A stretch of DNA of 63,986 nt from a virus: IMG/VR virus record IMGVR_UViG_3300035701_009376, positions 1 to 63,986 of that record. The stretch is one strand, 5' to 3'. Below the pieces are notes generated by a model. That model saw only the letters and a program-made list of their open reading frames with translations, had not been told where the DNA came from and made no database searches. This document shows, one piece after another, positions 26,371-34,641 of this stretch; position 1 is the first letter of the stretch; every line of letters starts with the position of its first letter. Made by a program: the position numbers and the translations under genes.

Positions 26371-26432
26371 TACCTATAGGACTATCACGTCTTTCATCCT
26401 GAATCTATTACAGGTCCGCCGCAACGTCCGCT

Positions 26433-28052
26433 ATGCAACCCTATTTCACGCAAGACAAGCTGACCCTCTACTGCGGCGATTTGCGGCAAGTGCTGCCGAC
26501 CCTGCCAGAGAACAGCGTGGACTTTGTGGCGACGGACCCACCCTATGGTTTCAGCTTCATGGAGAAGGATTGGGACCACGAGGTTCCCGGCCCCGAGTTC
26601 TGGCGTGTCATCGGTCGCGTGTGCAAGCCCGGTGCGCTGCTGTTGGCTTTCGGCGGCACGCGGACCTATCACCGGTTGGTCTGCGCGATCGAGGATGCCG
26701 GGTGGGAGATTCGGGACTGCCTGATGTGGCTTCAGGGCCAGGGTTTCCCGAAAGCCGCCGACGTAGGCAAGATGATCGACAAGGCGAAGGGAGCCAAGCG
26801 CGAAGTCGTGGGCACGAAGGTCGGCTTGCCCGGCTACTCGCTGGCCGACAACGGCCGCACCAACGACATCTACGGCGATCTCCATAATCCCGAGGCCGAG
26901 TGCGCCATCACGGTTCCGGCTACGCCCGAGGCCGCCAAATGGACCGGCTGGGCCAACGCTCTGAAGCCCTGCTGGGAGCCCATAACCCTGGCGATGAAGC
27001 CGATGGACGGCACGATTGCTCACAACGCCCTGACCTGGGGCGTGGCGGGCATGAACATCGACGCTTGCCGCATCGGTGACAACCCCGGCTACAAGTACAA
27101 CGCCGACCGTAACGGCACGACCTTCCACGGCAAGCAGGGCGAGCGGATCAAGCAATCGGCCGAGAAGAAGGGCACTCAGTACATCGAGTCTACGAAGGGC
27201 CGTTGGCCGGGGAACCTGCTGCTGGACGAAGAGGCTGCCCAGCTTCTCGATGCCCAGACCGGGACGCTGAAAAGCGGCACCGGAGTCGTGCGGACGAAAG
27301 CCGGGGACGGCTACCACGGCGGCATGGGCAAGGCCGGCGATGCCCAAGTGGCCTATGGCGACTCCGGCGGTGCCAGTCGGTTTTTCTACACGGCTAAAGC
27401 GACCACAAGAGAACGCAATGACGGCTGTGAGAAGGTGGTGACATGGGAAGGCGTGGACCTAAGCCGCGAGACGGAAGATACGCTCCGACACGCAAGGGCT
27501 ATATCCGCTATCGGCATGGACTGTCTGGCCGCTATCGAATGGAACACGATCTTGTGTGGGAGCAGCACCGGGGGCCAATCCCGGACGGATATTGTGTTCA
27601 TCATGTCAACTTTGACAAGACTGATAACCGAATTGAGAACCTTCAACTTCTCACCTTCCTCGAACACAAACGCCTCCATTCTGGCTGCTACAAAGACGCT
27701 GTTGGCGACTGGATCAAACCTTGCCGCCGCTGCGGACGACATCGACCGATTTCGGAGTTCTACAAGCGTCGAAACGGCGTCTCTCCTTGGTGCCCTCAGT
27801 GCTGTGTTGCGAGTGCTGTTGCAAATAAGCGCAAGAGGACATCGCGGCAATCTACATCCATGCGTTAAACCCGTGAAGCTGATGGAGTATCTGCTGACGC
27901 TGCTCTCCACACCGGACGGCGGGGTGATTCTCGATCCTTTCGCCGGAAGCGGCTCGACCCTCCTGGCAGCCCAACGCCTCGACCGGCGCTGCATCGGTGT
28001 GGAGTTGATCGAACACAACTGCGAGATCATCAAGGCCCGTCTTCAGGGCTGA
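26433..28052 (+). CDS. DNA methyltransferase (N4/N6 type) with an HNH gene inserted
   Basis: 539 residues. Catalytic motif DPPYGF at residues 34-39; SAM motif DPFAGSGSTLLAAQRL near residue 500, preceded by NLHPCVKPVKLMEYL. This order (DPPY first, FxGxG last) is that of beta-class N4-cytosine or N6-adenine enzymes. Between RNDGCE and NLHPC, where relatives run straight on, about 420 bases encode low-quality sequence in this frame and a clear HNH endonuclease in another (27443-27868). The frame is nevertheless stop-free, so an enlarged methyltransferase could be made. First gene after promoter-like element A. Confidence 0.85.
   Translation: MQPYFTQDKLTLYCGDLRQVLPTLPENSVDFVATDPPYGFSFMEKDWDHEVPGPEFWRVIGRVCKPGALLLAFGGTRTYHRLVCAIEDAGWEIRDCLMWLQGQGFPKAADVGKMIDKAKGAKREVVGTKVGLPGYSLADNGRTNDIYGDLHNPEAECAITVPATPEAAKWTGWANALKPCWEPITLAMKPMDGTIAHNALTWGVAGMNIDACRIGDNPGYKYNADRNGTTFHGKQGERIKQSAEKKGTQYIESTKGRWPGNLLLDEEAAQLLDAQTGTLKSGTGVVRTKAGDGYHGGMGKAGDAQVAYGDSGGASRFFYTAKATTRERNDGCEKVVTWEGVDLSRETEDTLRHARAISAIGMDCLAAIEWNTILCGSSTGGQSRTDIVFIMSTLTRLITELRTFNFSPSSNTNASILAATKTLLATGSNLAAAADDIDRFRSSTSVETASLLGALSAVLRVLLQISARGHRGNLHPCVKPVKLMEYLLTLLSTPDGGVILDPFAGSGSTLLAAQRLDRRCIGVELIEHNCEIIKARLQG
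27443..27868 (+). CDS. HNH homing endonuclease overprinted in the methyltransferase gene
   Basis: 141 residues in a different frame from the methyltransferase. HNH signature: RYRMEHDLVWEQHRGPIPDG, YCVHHVNFDKTDNRIENLQL, then HKRLHSG; a C-terminal CRRCGRHRP...CPQC zinc finger follows. ATG 27443 has AAGGTGG upstream. The stop TAA (27866-27868) lies in the codons for the methyltransferase Cys-Val-Lys, so the last residues overlap conserved enzyme sequence. This is a free-standing type homing gene placed so that the host frame survives. Confidence 0.85.
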   Translation: MGRRGPKPRDGRYAPTRKGYIRYRHGLSGRYRMEHDLVWEQHRGPIPDGYCVHHVNFDKTDNRIENLQLLTFLEHKRLHSGCYKDAVGDWIKPCRRCGRHRPISEFYKRRNGVSPWCPQCCVASAVANKRKRTSRQSTSMR

Positions 28053-28062
28053 GGGAGTTTGA

Positions 28063-30099
28063 ATGTCGGTTGAAGCAGTCAAAGTCGAAGCCACCACGTC
28101 CAGTGGGACGCGAATCCGCGTGCCGGTGCTGCTGGAAAGAAAGGAAGGCCGCATCTACTTCTGGGACGGCAAGGTGGGCACGAAGACCCGCTACGGCTTG
28201 TCGTCGGAAGTCAAGGCCATGCGCGGCTCGCACTTCCACGGCTACGACGACGAGGGCGAGTACGCCAAGAAAATGGTGTGGTCGGTGGACGATTGCCAGC
28301 GCAACCGGTTCCAGATCGGCTATCTCTGCGGTCAAGACGTTTATGCCTGGTTCGACCGCTCGCTGATGCGCCACGAGTATCGGCCGCTGATGCGCGGCGG
28401 GGTGCCGCAGACGTTCATGCCGCACCAGGCGGACCTGGCCGACGCCGGCCTGACGTACCACTACCAGATATTCGGGGCCGAAATGGGCACGGGCAAGACC
28501 CTGGCTGCCCAGATGGTGATTGAGAAGTCGGGCGTCAACCTGGTGTGGTGGGCGGGGCCGAAGACCAGCATCCCGAACATCAAGCGCGAGTTCAAGCTGT
28601 GGGGTTTCCCCTTCAATCGTATCCAGGTCGCGTTCTTTACCTACGAAGGTCTCGTCCGCGTGATGGATGAATGGGACGGCTCGCAACCGCTGCCGCAATT
28701 CTTCGTGGCTGACGAATCGAGCCGGTGCAAGAACGACACGTCCCAGCGCTCCAAAGCCTGTCAGAAACTTGCCGACCTGATTCGCGACAAGTACGGCCTG
28801 GATGGCTACGTGATCCTCATGTCCGGCACGCCGTCGCCGAAGACGCCTTGTGACTGGTGGAGTCAGTGCGAGATCGCTTGGCCGGGCTTCTTGAAGGAAG
28901 GCAGCCGCCGGGCGATGGAAGAGCGGCTGGCCTTCATGGTCGAGCAGCAGTTCGATGCCGGCAAGTTCAAGAAGCGCATCGGTTGGAAGGACAACGAATG
29001 CAAGTGCGCCAAGTGCGGCGACACCTTCGAGGAAGGACCGCACGAGTTGGACGGGGTTACAGACCCGGAAGACTACCACAAATTCGAGGCCAGCAAGAAC
29101 GAAGTCGCCTACCTCTACGAACGACTCAAAGGGCTGGTGGTCGTCAAGCATAAGAAGGACTGCTTGCACCTGCCCGAGAAGCGATACCGCAAGGTCGTCT
29201 GCAAGCCTACGGCCAGCGTCCTGCGCGTGGCGGAATCCATCGTCCGCGCGGCCCCCAACGCGGTCACCGGCATGACGCTGCTGCGGGAACTAAGCGACGG
29301 ATTCCAGTACCGCGAAGTCCAGGACGGCATGACGAAATGCACGCATTGCACGGATGGCACGGTCGCCGAGTGGATGGACCCGGAAGACCCCGAGGCCCGC
29401 TACCAGGCCATCGACATGCTGGACCCGGACCTGTTGGCCCGTCTTGTCAAGGAGACCGTTCCCTGCCCGTTGTGCAACGGCAAGCGGGAAGTCCCCAAGA
29501 TGGCGCGCATCACTCGGGAAGTGCCCTGCCCGAAGGAAGCCGCCCTCAAAATGCTGCTGGACGAGAACGAAGAGGTCGGTCGGCTGGTGGTCTTCGCCGG
29601 CTTCACCGGTTCCGTGGATCGCATCGTCAAGCTGTGCCTGAAGGAGAAGTGGGACGTAGTGCGCTGCGATCAGGGCAACTTCCAAGTCTTCGCGTCCAAG
29701 AGCGACAGCCCGGATGGCGCTGTCGTGGCCGGCGAGGAGCCACTGGATTACTGGGCCAACTTGGAGGGGCACGGCAAGGTCGTCTTCGTCGCCAATCCCG
29801 AGTCGGGCGGCATGAGCCTGACGTTGGTAGAGGCTCGCATGGCGGTCTACTGGTCCAACAGTTGGAAACCGGAGTACCGCGTGCAAAGCGAGGATCGCAT
29901 CCACCGCAAGGGCATGGACGAGAACCTGGGCTGCATGATCGTGGACCTGATTCACCTGCCCAGTGACGACCGTGTACTCGACGTGATTCGCGCCAACCGG
30001 AAGTTGGAGCTGATGACGATGGGTGAAATCCTCCAGGGCGTTGACTGGCAGGATGCCGGCGAAGAAGGCGAGATGTCCGTGGAGGAGTTGACGCCGTGA
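28063..30099 (+). CDS. SNF2/SWI2-type DNA helicase (DEAD-like ATPase)
   Basis: 678 residues. Motif I GAEMGTGKTLAAQ near residue 142, motif II VADESSRCKND (DES in place of DEAH), motif III LMSGTPSPK, and motif VI SEDRIHRKGMDENL near 618. A zinc-ribbon-like insertion (CKCAKCGD ... CTHC ... CPLC) interrupts the C-terminal lobe. Proteins of this group remodel protein-DNA complexes or migrate branches using ATP. In phages they sit, as here, in the replication/recombination region. The gene follows the methyltransferase by 10 bases with GAGGGAG. Confidence 0.88.
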   Translation: MSVEAVKVEATTSSGTRIRVPVLLERKEGRIYFWDGKVGTKTRYGLSSEVKAMRGSHFHGYDDEGEYAKKMVWSVDDCQRNRFQIGYLCGQDVYAWFDRSLMRHEYRPLMRGGVPQTFMPHQADLADAGLTYHYQIFGAEMGTGKTLAAQMVIEKSGVNLVWWAGPKTSIPNIKREFKLWGFPFNRIQVAFFTYEGLVRVMDEWDGSQPLPQFFVADESSRCKNDTSQRSKACQKLADLIRDKYGLDGYVILMSGTPSPKTPCDWWSQCEIAWPGFLKEGSRRAMEERLAFMVEQQFDAGKFKKRIGWKDNECKCAKCGDTFEEGPHELDGVTDPEDYHKFEASKNEVAYLYERLKGLVVVKHKKDCLHLPEKRYRKVVCKPTASVLRVAESIVRAAPNAVTGMTLLRELSDGFQYREVQDGMTKCTHCTDGTVAEWMDPEDPEARYQAIDMLDPDLLARLVKETVPCPLCNGKREVPKMARITREVPCPKEAALKMLLDENEEVGRLVVFAGFTGSVDRIVKLCLKEKWDVVRCDQGNFQVFASKSDSPDGAVVAGEEPLDYWANLEGHGKVVFVANPESGGMSLTLVEARMAVYWSNSWKPEYRVQSEDRIHRKGMDENLGCMIVDLIHLPSDDRVLDVIRANRKLELMTMGEILQGVDWQDAGEEGEMSVEELTP

Positions 30100-30371
30100 C
30101 CAACGTCTTCTGCGAAATCGCGTTGTCCAAGGGCCGCTGGGGCTATCCACCCTCCCGCTCGCGGGCGCGAAGAAACCTGCGGTGGACCTTCGGAAGCCGC
30201 TTGCTGGACGTGACCTTCCACGACCCTGGCGACAACGCGATTGAAATGGACATCCGCGTGGCTGGCGACGAAGACAACTGCGAAGAAATCAGGGATGCAA
30301 TCTTCCGTGCCTTCCTGGAATGGAAACCCGAGTATGAGAGCATGATCGACGTTTCTGTAGCTGTTGACTGA
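30096..30371 (+). CDS. Small uncharacterised protein
   Basis: 91 residues from GTG 30096, overlapping the helicase stop (GTGA). The N-terminal 30 residues are Arg-rich (RSRARRNLRWTFGSR), the rest acidic with WKPEYESMIDV. No family recognised. Coupled translation suggests it works with the helicase. Confidence 0.6.
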   Translation: MTNVFCEIALSKGRWGYPPSRSRARRNLRWTFGSRLLDVTFHDPGDNAIEMDIRVAGDEDNCEEIRDAIFRAFLEWKPEYESMIDVSVAVD

Positions 30372-30396
30372 CACCTCTACCCTTGGAGTTGCAACG

Positions 30397-31359
30397 ATGA
30401 AGTACGTGCTGTTGGCCCTGACCCTGCTTGCCTTGACCGTCGCCCCGGCGGTCGCCAGCGTCCCCGATGATTTGCAGCGTGTGAGCGTCACCATCAAAGC
30501 CGGGAGCGCCCAAGGCTCCGGCACCCTCGTCACCCGGAAGATTGGCGAAGACACCGTGACCTTCGTGTGGACAGCGGCCCACGTTGTCGATGGTCTGCGC
30601 ACCACGCGCACCGTCGTCACGCCGCAAGGGACGCCCCGTATCCTCGTCGAGTATCGGGATGCCGAGATCGTCCAGGAGCGCCAGCAGGACGGCCGCCGCG
30701 TGGGCGAAGTCAAGTACGACTGCAAGGTCGTCAAGGTCAGTGACGCCGACTACGGGGAAGATTTGGCTTTGCTGATGGTCCGCTGCAAGGGCGCTTACCC
30801 CTTGAACATCTGCGCGAAGTTCCACCAAGACACAAACTACATCCCGCCCATTGGCATCGAGTTGAGCCACTGCGGCAGTCTGCTCGGGCAGTTCGGGGCC
30901 AACAGCTACACCACGGGCGTCCTGAGCCAAACCGGCCGGACCCTCGCCATGAAAGGCGCGAACACCAAGGTGTTCGACCAGGTGACGGCTGTGGCTTTTC
31001 CCGGCTCGTCCGGCGGCGGCATGTTCCTCAAGGAGAACGGCGAGTACATCGGGATGCTCACCCAAGGCGTGATGAAACTGCAAGGTTTCAACTTCATCGT
31101 GCCGGTGCGGCGCATTCATAGCTGGGCGAAAGACGCAAAGATCGAATGGGCCATGAATCCCGATGTGTCCATGCCCACGCTGAAGGAGATCGACGCGATC
31201 CCCGTGGAAGACGCCGGTCAATCGCCGGGCGGCTATCCGCAGCGCAATCCGGCCGGTGGGCCGCCGGATGAAGGCGCGGCTTCTGCCAACCCACCTTTCG
31301 ACTTCAACGACGCCATCAACTGGGTCTCGAAGTTCGTTCGTTCGCTCCGAAGGGGCTAG
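30397..31359 (+). CDS. Secreted trypsin-like serine protease
   Basis: 320 residues. A signal peptide (MKYVLLALTLLALTVAPAVA, cut expected after Ala20) precedes a trypsin-fold domain with all triad residues: H62 in TAAHVV, D122 in GEDLALL, S205 in GSSGGG. The C-terminal 60 residues are proline- and glycine-rich and end with a short amphipathic segment. ATG 30397 is chosen over the upstream TTG because it begins the signal peptide and follows TTGGAG. An exported protease is unusual for a phage early region; it could act on surface proteins or as a lysogenic-conversion factor. A terminator follows. Confidence 0.85.
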   Translation: MKYVLLALTLLALTVAPAVASVPDDLQRVSVTIKAGSAQGSGTLVTRKIGEDTVTFVWTAAHVVDGLRTTRTVVTPQGTPRILVEYRDAEIVQERQQDGRRVGEVKYDCKVVKVSDADYGEDLALLMVRCKGAYPLNICAKFHQDTNYIPPIGIELSHCGSLLGQFGANSYTTGVLSQTGRTLAMKGANTKVFDQVTAVAFPGSSGGGMFLKENGEYIGMLTQGVMKLQGFNFIVPVRRIHSWAKDAKIEWAMNPDVSMPTLKEIDAIPVEDAGQSPGGYPQRNPAGGPPDEGAASANPPFDFNDAINWVSKFVRSLRRG

Positions 31360-31400
31360 TCAGTCGCTTTCTTCCTGCCTCTGTGACTGACAGCACATGA

Positions 31401-31431
31401 GCCGGGTGGCGATGGGGCAGCGCCGCCCGGC
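31401..31431 (+). terminator. Hairpin terminator
   Basis: GCCGGGTGGCG (31401-31411), 9-base loop, CGCCGCCCGGC (31421-31431): 11-bp stem with one G:T wobble, following the protease gene. A weaker GTCAGTC/GACTGAC pair lies upstream. It closes the transcription unit begun at element A or attenuates it. Confidence 0.65.
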
Positions 31432-31473
31432 CTCTCTCGAACCCCCGCAACCTTCTCAGCTAGCAATATCTAC

Positions 31474-31947
31474 ATGGCGTTCTTCAAGACCAAGTTCGAG
31501 TCGCACAAGCAGGAGTGGGAGACACCCACTGGCCTGTTCGACCGGCTGAACCGTGAATTCGGTTTCACGCTGGACCTGGCGGCGGATGCCACGAATGCGA
31601 AGTGTTCGACCTACTACACGTCGGAGAACGATGCCTTAAGGCTCCCCTGGCACGGTGTCTGTTGGCTCAATCCGCCCTACGGCGCGAAGCAACACAGGCT
31701 CTCGGACTGGGTGCAGAAAGCGTTTCGGGAAGCCCAGACCAAGGCAGGCTGCAAGGTCGTCATGCTGATCCCCGCACGTACCAACACCCGCTGGTGGCAC
31801 GACTACTGCATGAGGGCCGCCGAAATCCGCTTCATCAACGGGCGACCAAAATTCGGCGATGCCAAGCACGGGCTGCCACAGCCCTTGGCCTTGGTTGTCT
31901 TCCAACCGCACGACGGCCCGACCGTTCTCTCCTCCTTCGAGGCATGA
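31474..31947 (+). CDS. Phage N6-adenine DNA methyltransferase (Dam-like)
   Basis: 157 residues. EWETPTGLFDRLNREFGFTL, LAADATNAKCSTYYT and WLNPPYG are the hallmarks of the compact phage DNA N-6-adenine-methyltransferase family; NPPY is the catalytic motif. These small enzymes modify phage DNA at GATC or relaxed sites and protect against restriction. No cognate nuclease is nearby. Confidence 0.88.
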   Translation: MAFFKTKFESHKQEWETPTGLFDRLNREFGFTLDLAADATNAKCSTYYTSENDALRLPWHGVCWLNPPYGAKQHRLSDWVQKAFREAQTKAGCKVVMLIPARTNTRWWHDYCMRAAEIRFINGRPKFGDAKHGLPQPLALVVFQPHDGPTVLSSFEA

Positions 31948-31971
31948 AGGAAGCAACAAAGGACAGCATCA

Positions 31972-33288
31972 ATGAAGTTGACAAAGAAGAAGGTCGAGAA
32001 AATCAAGCAGGCCATCACGGATGGCACAAGGCAGCCGGAAATCGCCAAGCGGTTCAAGGTGAGCCGCAGCATCGTCTCCGACATCGCCACTGGCCGGGTC
32101 CACAAAGACGTGCAATGGCCCAATGGCGAGCCGCCCGCGCCCAAGCGGGCCGGCGGTCAACACCAGGCCGTCCCGGACTACGACCCCACGGACAAGCGTG
32201 TCCTGGAGTTGGAGGCCGAGATCGTCCACCTGACGGACGAGCGGAACCGCGAGCGGCAAAAGGTCAAGGCCAGCGCCAAAATTGCTGGCCTGTTCAAGGC
32301 CGTCGTGGCGGAAATGGAACAGCGGATCAAGCCGTTTCCGGCCTTGCCCTCGCAACTCGAATACCGCCGCAAGGCCCAGATCGTTGAGCATTGCGTGATG
32401 CACCTTTCGGACGGCCACCACGATCAGGTCGTGCGGCCAGAGGAAGTCGGCGGGCTGGAAGAATACAGCTTTCCCATCTCGTGTTGCCGGGCCGAGCGTT
32501 ACGTCAACACGGTCGTCGAATGGACGCAAGACACCTTGGCACCGAAGTTCTACTTCCCGGTGTTATGGGTGTTGGCCTACGGCGACTTCACCAGCGGCGA
32601 AATCCACAAGGCGTGCGAGCGGTCCTATTACCGCAATCAGTTCAAGAATTGCCTGGCCATCGGCCAGTTGCACGCGCTGATGTACCGCGACCTGGCAAGC
32701 CATTTCGAGGAGGTTCACGTCCTGTATCTGGCCGGCAATCACGGCCGGCGGACGCCGAAGAAGGATTACCTCGGCGCGCACGACAACTGGGACTACCTCT
32801 GCGGTGAGGTGGCCCGCTTGCATTGCCGCGATCTGGGGAACGTCCATTTCACGATCCCCGATGCGTGGAGCGCCAACATCAACATCAATGGCGTGGGCTT
32901 CAACGTCTCGCACGGCGACGACGTGCGGAGCAACCTGGGAATCCCGTGGTACGGGATGGTCCGCCGGCAAAAGGGCCTGATCGCTCTGGGCGCGGCGGCC
33001 GGTGCCCAGCGTTGCCGGTACTTCTGCGTCGGCCACCATCACGCCGCCAGCATCCTGTCCGACGTGGACGGCGAACTGCTGGTCAACGGCTCGTGGGTGG
33101 GCACCGATGCCTTCGCCTACAACTCGCTGTCTGGCTACCGGGAGCCATCCCAGTGGCTTCACGGCGTCAACCCCAAGCATGGCATCACCTGGCGAATGAA
33201 CTGCAAGCTGCGCCATGAGAACGAGAAGAACGGCCCGAAGCGCTACCTGATCGACGGTGGCCGCGACGTGGGGCCGCTCAAGTCTTAA
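31972..33288 (+). CDS. HTH-containing calcineurin-like metallophosphoesterase
   Basis: 438 residues. Residues 1-45 form a resolvase-like helix-turn-helix (RQPEIAKRFKVSRSIVSDI). Residues 70-110 are a predicted coiled coil. From about 140 the metal-binding motifs of metallophosphoesterases appear: LSDGHHD, AYGDFTSGE, LAGNHGR, NVSHGDD and VGHHHAA. The family includes nucleases and phosphatases; the DNA-binding domain argues for a DNA substrate. It lies 24 bases after the methyltransferase. Confidence 0.75.
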   Translation: MKLTKKKVEKIKQAITDGTRQPEIAKRFKVSRSIVSDIATGRVHKDVQWPNGEPPAPKRAGGQHQAVPDYDPTDKRVLELEAEIVHLTDERNRERQKVKASAKIAGLFKAVVAEMEQRIKPFPALPSQLEYRRKAQIVEHCVMHLSDGHHDQVVRPEEVGGLEEYSFPISCCRAERYVNTVVEWTQDTLAPKFYFPVLWVLAYGDFTSGEIHKACERSYYRNQFKNCLAIGQLHALMYRDLASHFEEVHVLYLAGNHGRRTPKKDYLGAHDNWDYLCGEVARLHCRDLGNVHFTIPDAWSANININGVGFNVSHGDDVRSNLGIPWYGMVRRQKGLIALGAAAGAQRCRYFCVGHHHAASILSDVDGELLVNGSWVGTDAFAYNSLSGYREPSQWLHGVNPKHGITWRMNCKLRHENEKNGPKRYLIDGGRDVGPLKS

Positions 33289-33301
33289 CCCCCGAGAATC
33301 C

Positions 33302-33595
33302 ATGAAGGCGAAAACATCTGCGGTCCTGGCCGTGCTTTGTGCATCGGCCGTTGGCGTCATCGGGTTGTTCCTGGCCGCCATTCTGGCCCGTGGCTTCGTG
33401 CTCACGGTCCTGTGGGGATGGTTCGCCGCCCCCGTCTTCGGTCTGCCGGCCTTGGGCATCGCGCCGGCACTCGGCTTGACCGTGCTGCTCAACTACCTGC
33501 TCAACCACAAGAAGGAAGGCCAGTCGCTTCCCGGCATTTTCGGCGGCGCTCTGGCGGCCCTTGGCGTTGGCTGGGTGATTCACCTTTTCGTCTGA
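33302..33595 (+). CDS. Small membrane protein
   Basis: 97 residues with about three hydrophobic segments (residues 7-29, 32-65, 75-96), the last two separated by NHKKEGQ. ATG 33302 comes 13 bases after the preceding stop. A holin is one possibility by size and topology, but it is not beside any endolysin and I see no dual start. Function unknown. Confidence 0.6.
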   Translation: MKAKTSAVLAVLCASAVGVIGLFLAAILARGFVLTVLWGWFAAPVFGLPALGIAPALGLTVLLNYLLNHKKEGQSLPGIFGGALAALGVGWVIHLFV

Positions 33596-33603
33596 GGTCA
33601 ACC

Positions 33604-33777
33604 ATGCCCATTCATCGCACCACCAAGAACGGTAAGCCGGCATTGCAGTACGGCAGCCGCGGTGCCAAGTACGCCTACACGCCGGGTAACAAGCGGAGCC
33701 GCGAGGCCGCCAAGAAGAAGTGCATCAAACAGGCACTCGCCATCGAGCGGCGTAGCGGTGTGCCCGCCGACCTGTGA
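33604..33777 (+). CDS. Small basic protein
   Basis: 57 residues (MPIHRTTKNGKPALQYGSRG), strongly basic, with GAGG upstream. Similar short proteins with KYAYTPGNKRSREAAKKKC occur in phages and look like DNA-binding or ribosomal-protein-like peptides. Belongs to a string of six short genes (33302-34612). Confidence 0.6.
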   Translation: MPIHRTTKNGKPALQYGSRGAKYAYTPGNKRSREAAKKKCIKQALAIERRSGVPADL

Positions 33778-33789
33778 AAGGAGCCGCCC

Positions 33790-33981
33790 GTGGCCAAGAA
33801 ACGAACGTCAACCAAATCGGCCCGGACGCCGGTTGCCCCGCCTCCGGTCCTAGAGCGGTTGCAGAACAGCGGCATGATGCGCTTCGGAGAGGGGCAGCCG
33901 CAGGTTCCGAGTGTTGGGGCGGCCAGGATGCAGAAGCCTACCGGCCGCAAGCCAGCCGGCAAGAAGGGCCGCCGTAAGTAG
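33790..33981 (+). CDS. Small Lys/Arg-rich protein
   Basis: 63 residues from GTG 33790 with AGGAG upstream. Basic at both ends (MAKKRTSTKSAR and GRKPAGKKGRRK), proline-rich in the middle, probably disordered. May bind nucleic acid; no family recognised. Confidence 0.5.
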   Translation: MAKKRTSTKSARTPVAPPPVLERLQNSGMMRFGEGQPQVPSVGAARMQKPTGRKPAGKKGRRK

Positions 33982-34011
33982 CAGCCTGCGCCTAGCGCGA
34001 AGGAGCCAGTG

Positions 34012-34221
34012 ATGCCCAAGCGAGTCGGTCGCCGGACCATCGAGCATTGGCGCGACGGCGAGTGCATCGCCCGAATCGAAGTCACCGACGACATGATTCA
34101 GCGCAACGCCGATGGCACGGCACGGGTCGTGTTCCCGCCGGGAAACATCGTTCTGGCGACGGGGGACGAGCTGCATTTCGACGTGGACGGACTCATTGAG
34201 CGACTGAAGGGAGGCAAATGA
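34012..34221 (+). CDS. Small uncharacterised protein
   Basis: 69 residues (MPKRVGRRTIEHWRDGECIA), chosen at ATG 34012 because AGGAG lies 7 bases upstream; GTG 34009 is an alternative. Short beta-rich protein with VFPPGNIVLATGDELHF. Its stop overlaps the next start (ATGA). Confidence 0.6.
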   Translation: MPKRVGRRTIEHWRDGECIARIEVTDDMIQRNADGTARVVFPPGNIVLATGDELHFDVDGLIERLKGGK

Positions 34222-34412
34222 TGCCGGAGACGAAGCTGCGGCTCAACCTCCTCCACTTGCGGAAGGGCGAGCAGCCGGAGGCGGTCGAGACCTACTACGT
34301 GCTCGGCCACCGACCTGCGGGCGGCATGATCGCCCGAGTCATCATCGGAGAAGACCTGGAACTGTGGAAGCATGACACCTTGATCTTCGACTTCAGCAAC
34401 GAACAAGCATGA
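34218..34412 (+). CDS. Small uncharacterised protein
   Basis: 64 residues with tandem ATG codons at 34218 and 34221; the second has the better distance from GGGAGG. Sequence MPETKLRLNLLHLRKGEQPE with a central VLGHRPAGGMIARV. Translationally coupled on both sides. No function visible. Confidence 0.55.
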   Translation: MMPETKLRLNLLHLRKGEQPEAVETYYVLGHRPAGGMIARVIIGEDLELWKHDTLIFDFSNEQA

Positions 34413-34612
34413 GATTCCGAGCACTCTTCATCGGCGGCCCGGTGGATGGCCAAGAGCGAGTCCTGAACGCCTGCCCGCCCACCATCGACTGCACGACGGC
34501 GCGCTACTCGCGCCTTCATGTCATAGGAGCGACGGCGATCTACTCGTTGCTCAGTCTCGAAGAGACCTTGAACCGTGTCTGGAATCGCTACGCGGGAGAA
34601 AGCGATGCGTGA
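34409..34612 (+). CDS. Small uncharacterised protein
   Basis: 67 residues starting MRFRALFIGGPVDGQERVL. The FIGGPxDGxxR opening is typical of short phage proteins of unknown function that are often next to each other in such strings. ATGA overlap with the previous gene. Confidence 0.6.
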   Translation: MRFRALFIGGPVDGQERVLNACPPTIDCTTARYSRLHVIGATAIYSLLSLEETLNRVWNRYAGESDA

Positions 34613-34641
34613 GCTACAGCTTGCACCTTGGAGAGACATCT

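Noticed and set aside
31434-31461. CTCTCG upstream of the phage Dam gene
   Set aside because: The second hexamer position reads TCAGCT, so the bipartite element is not present.
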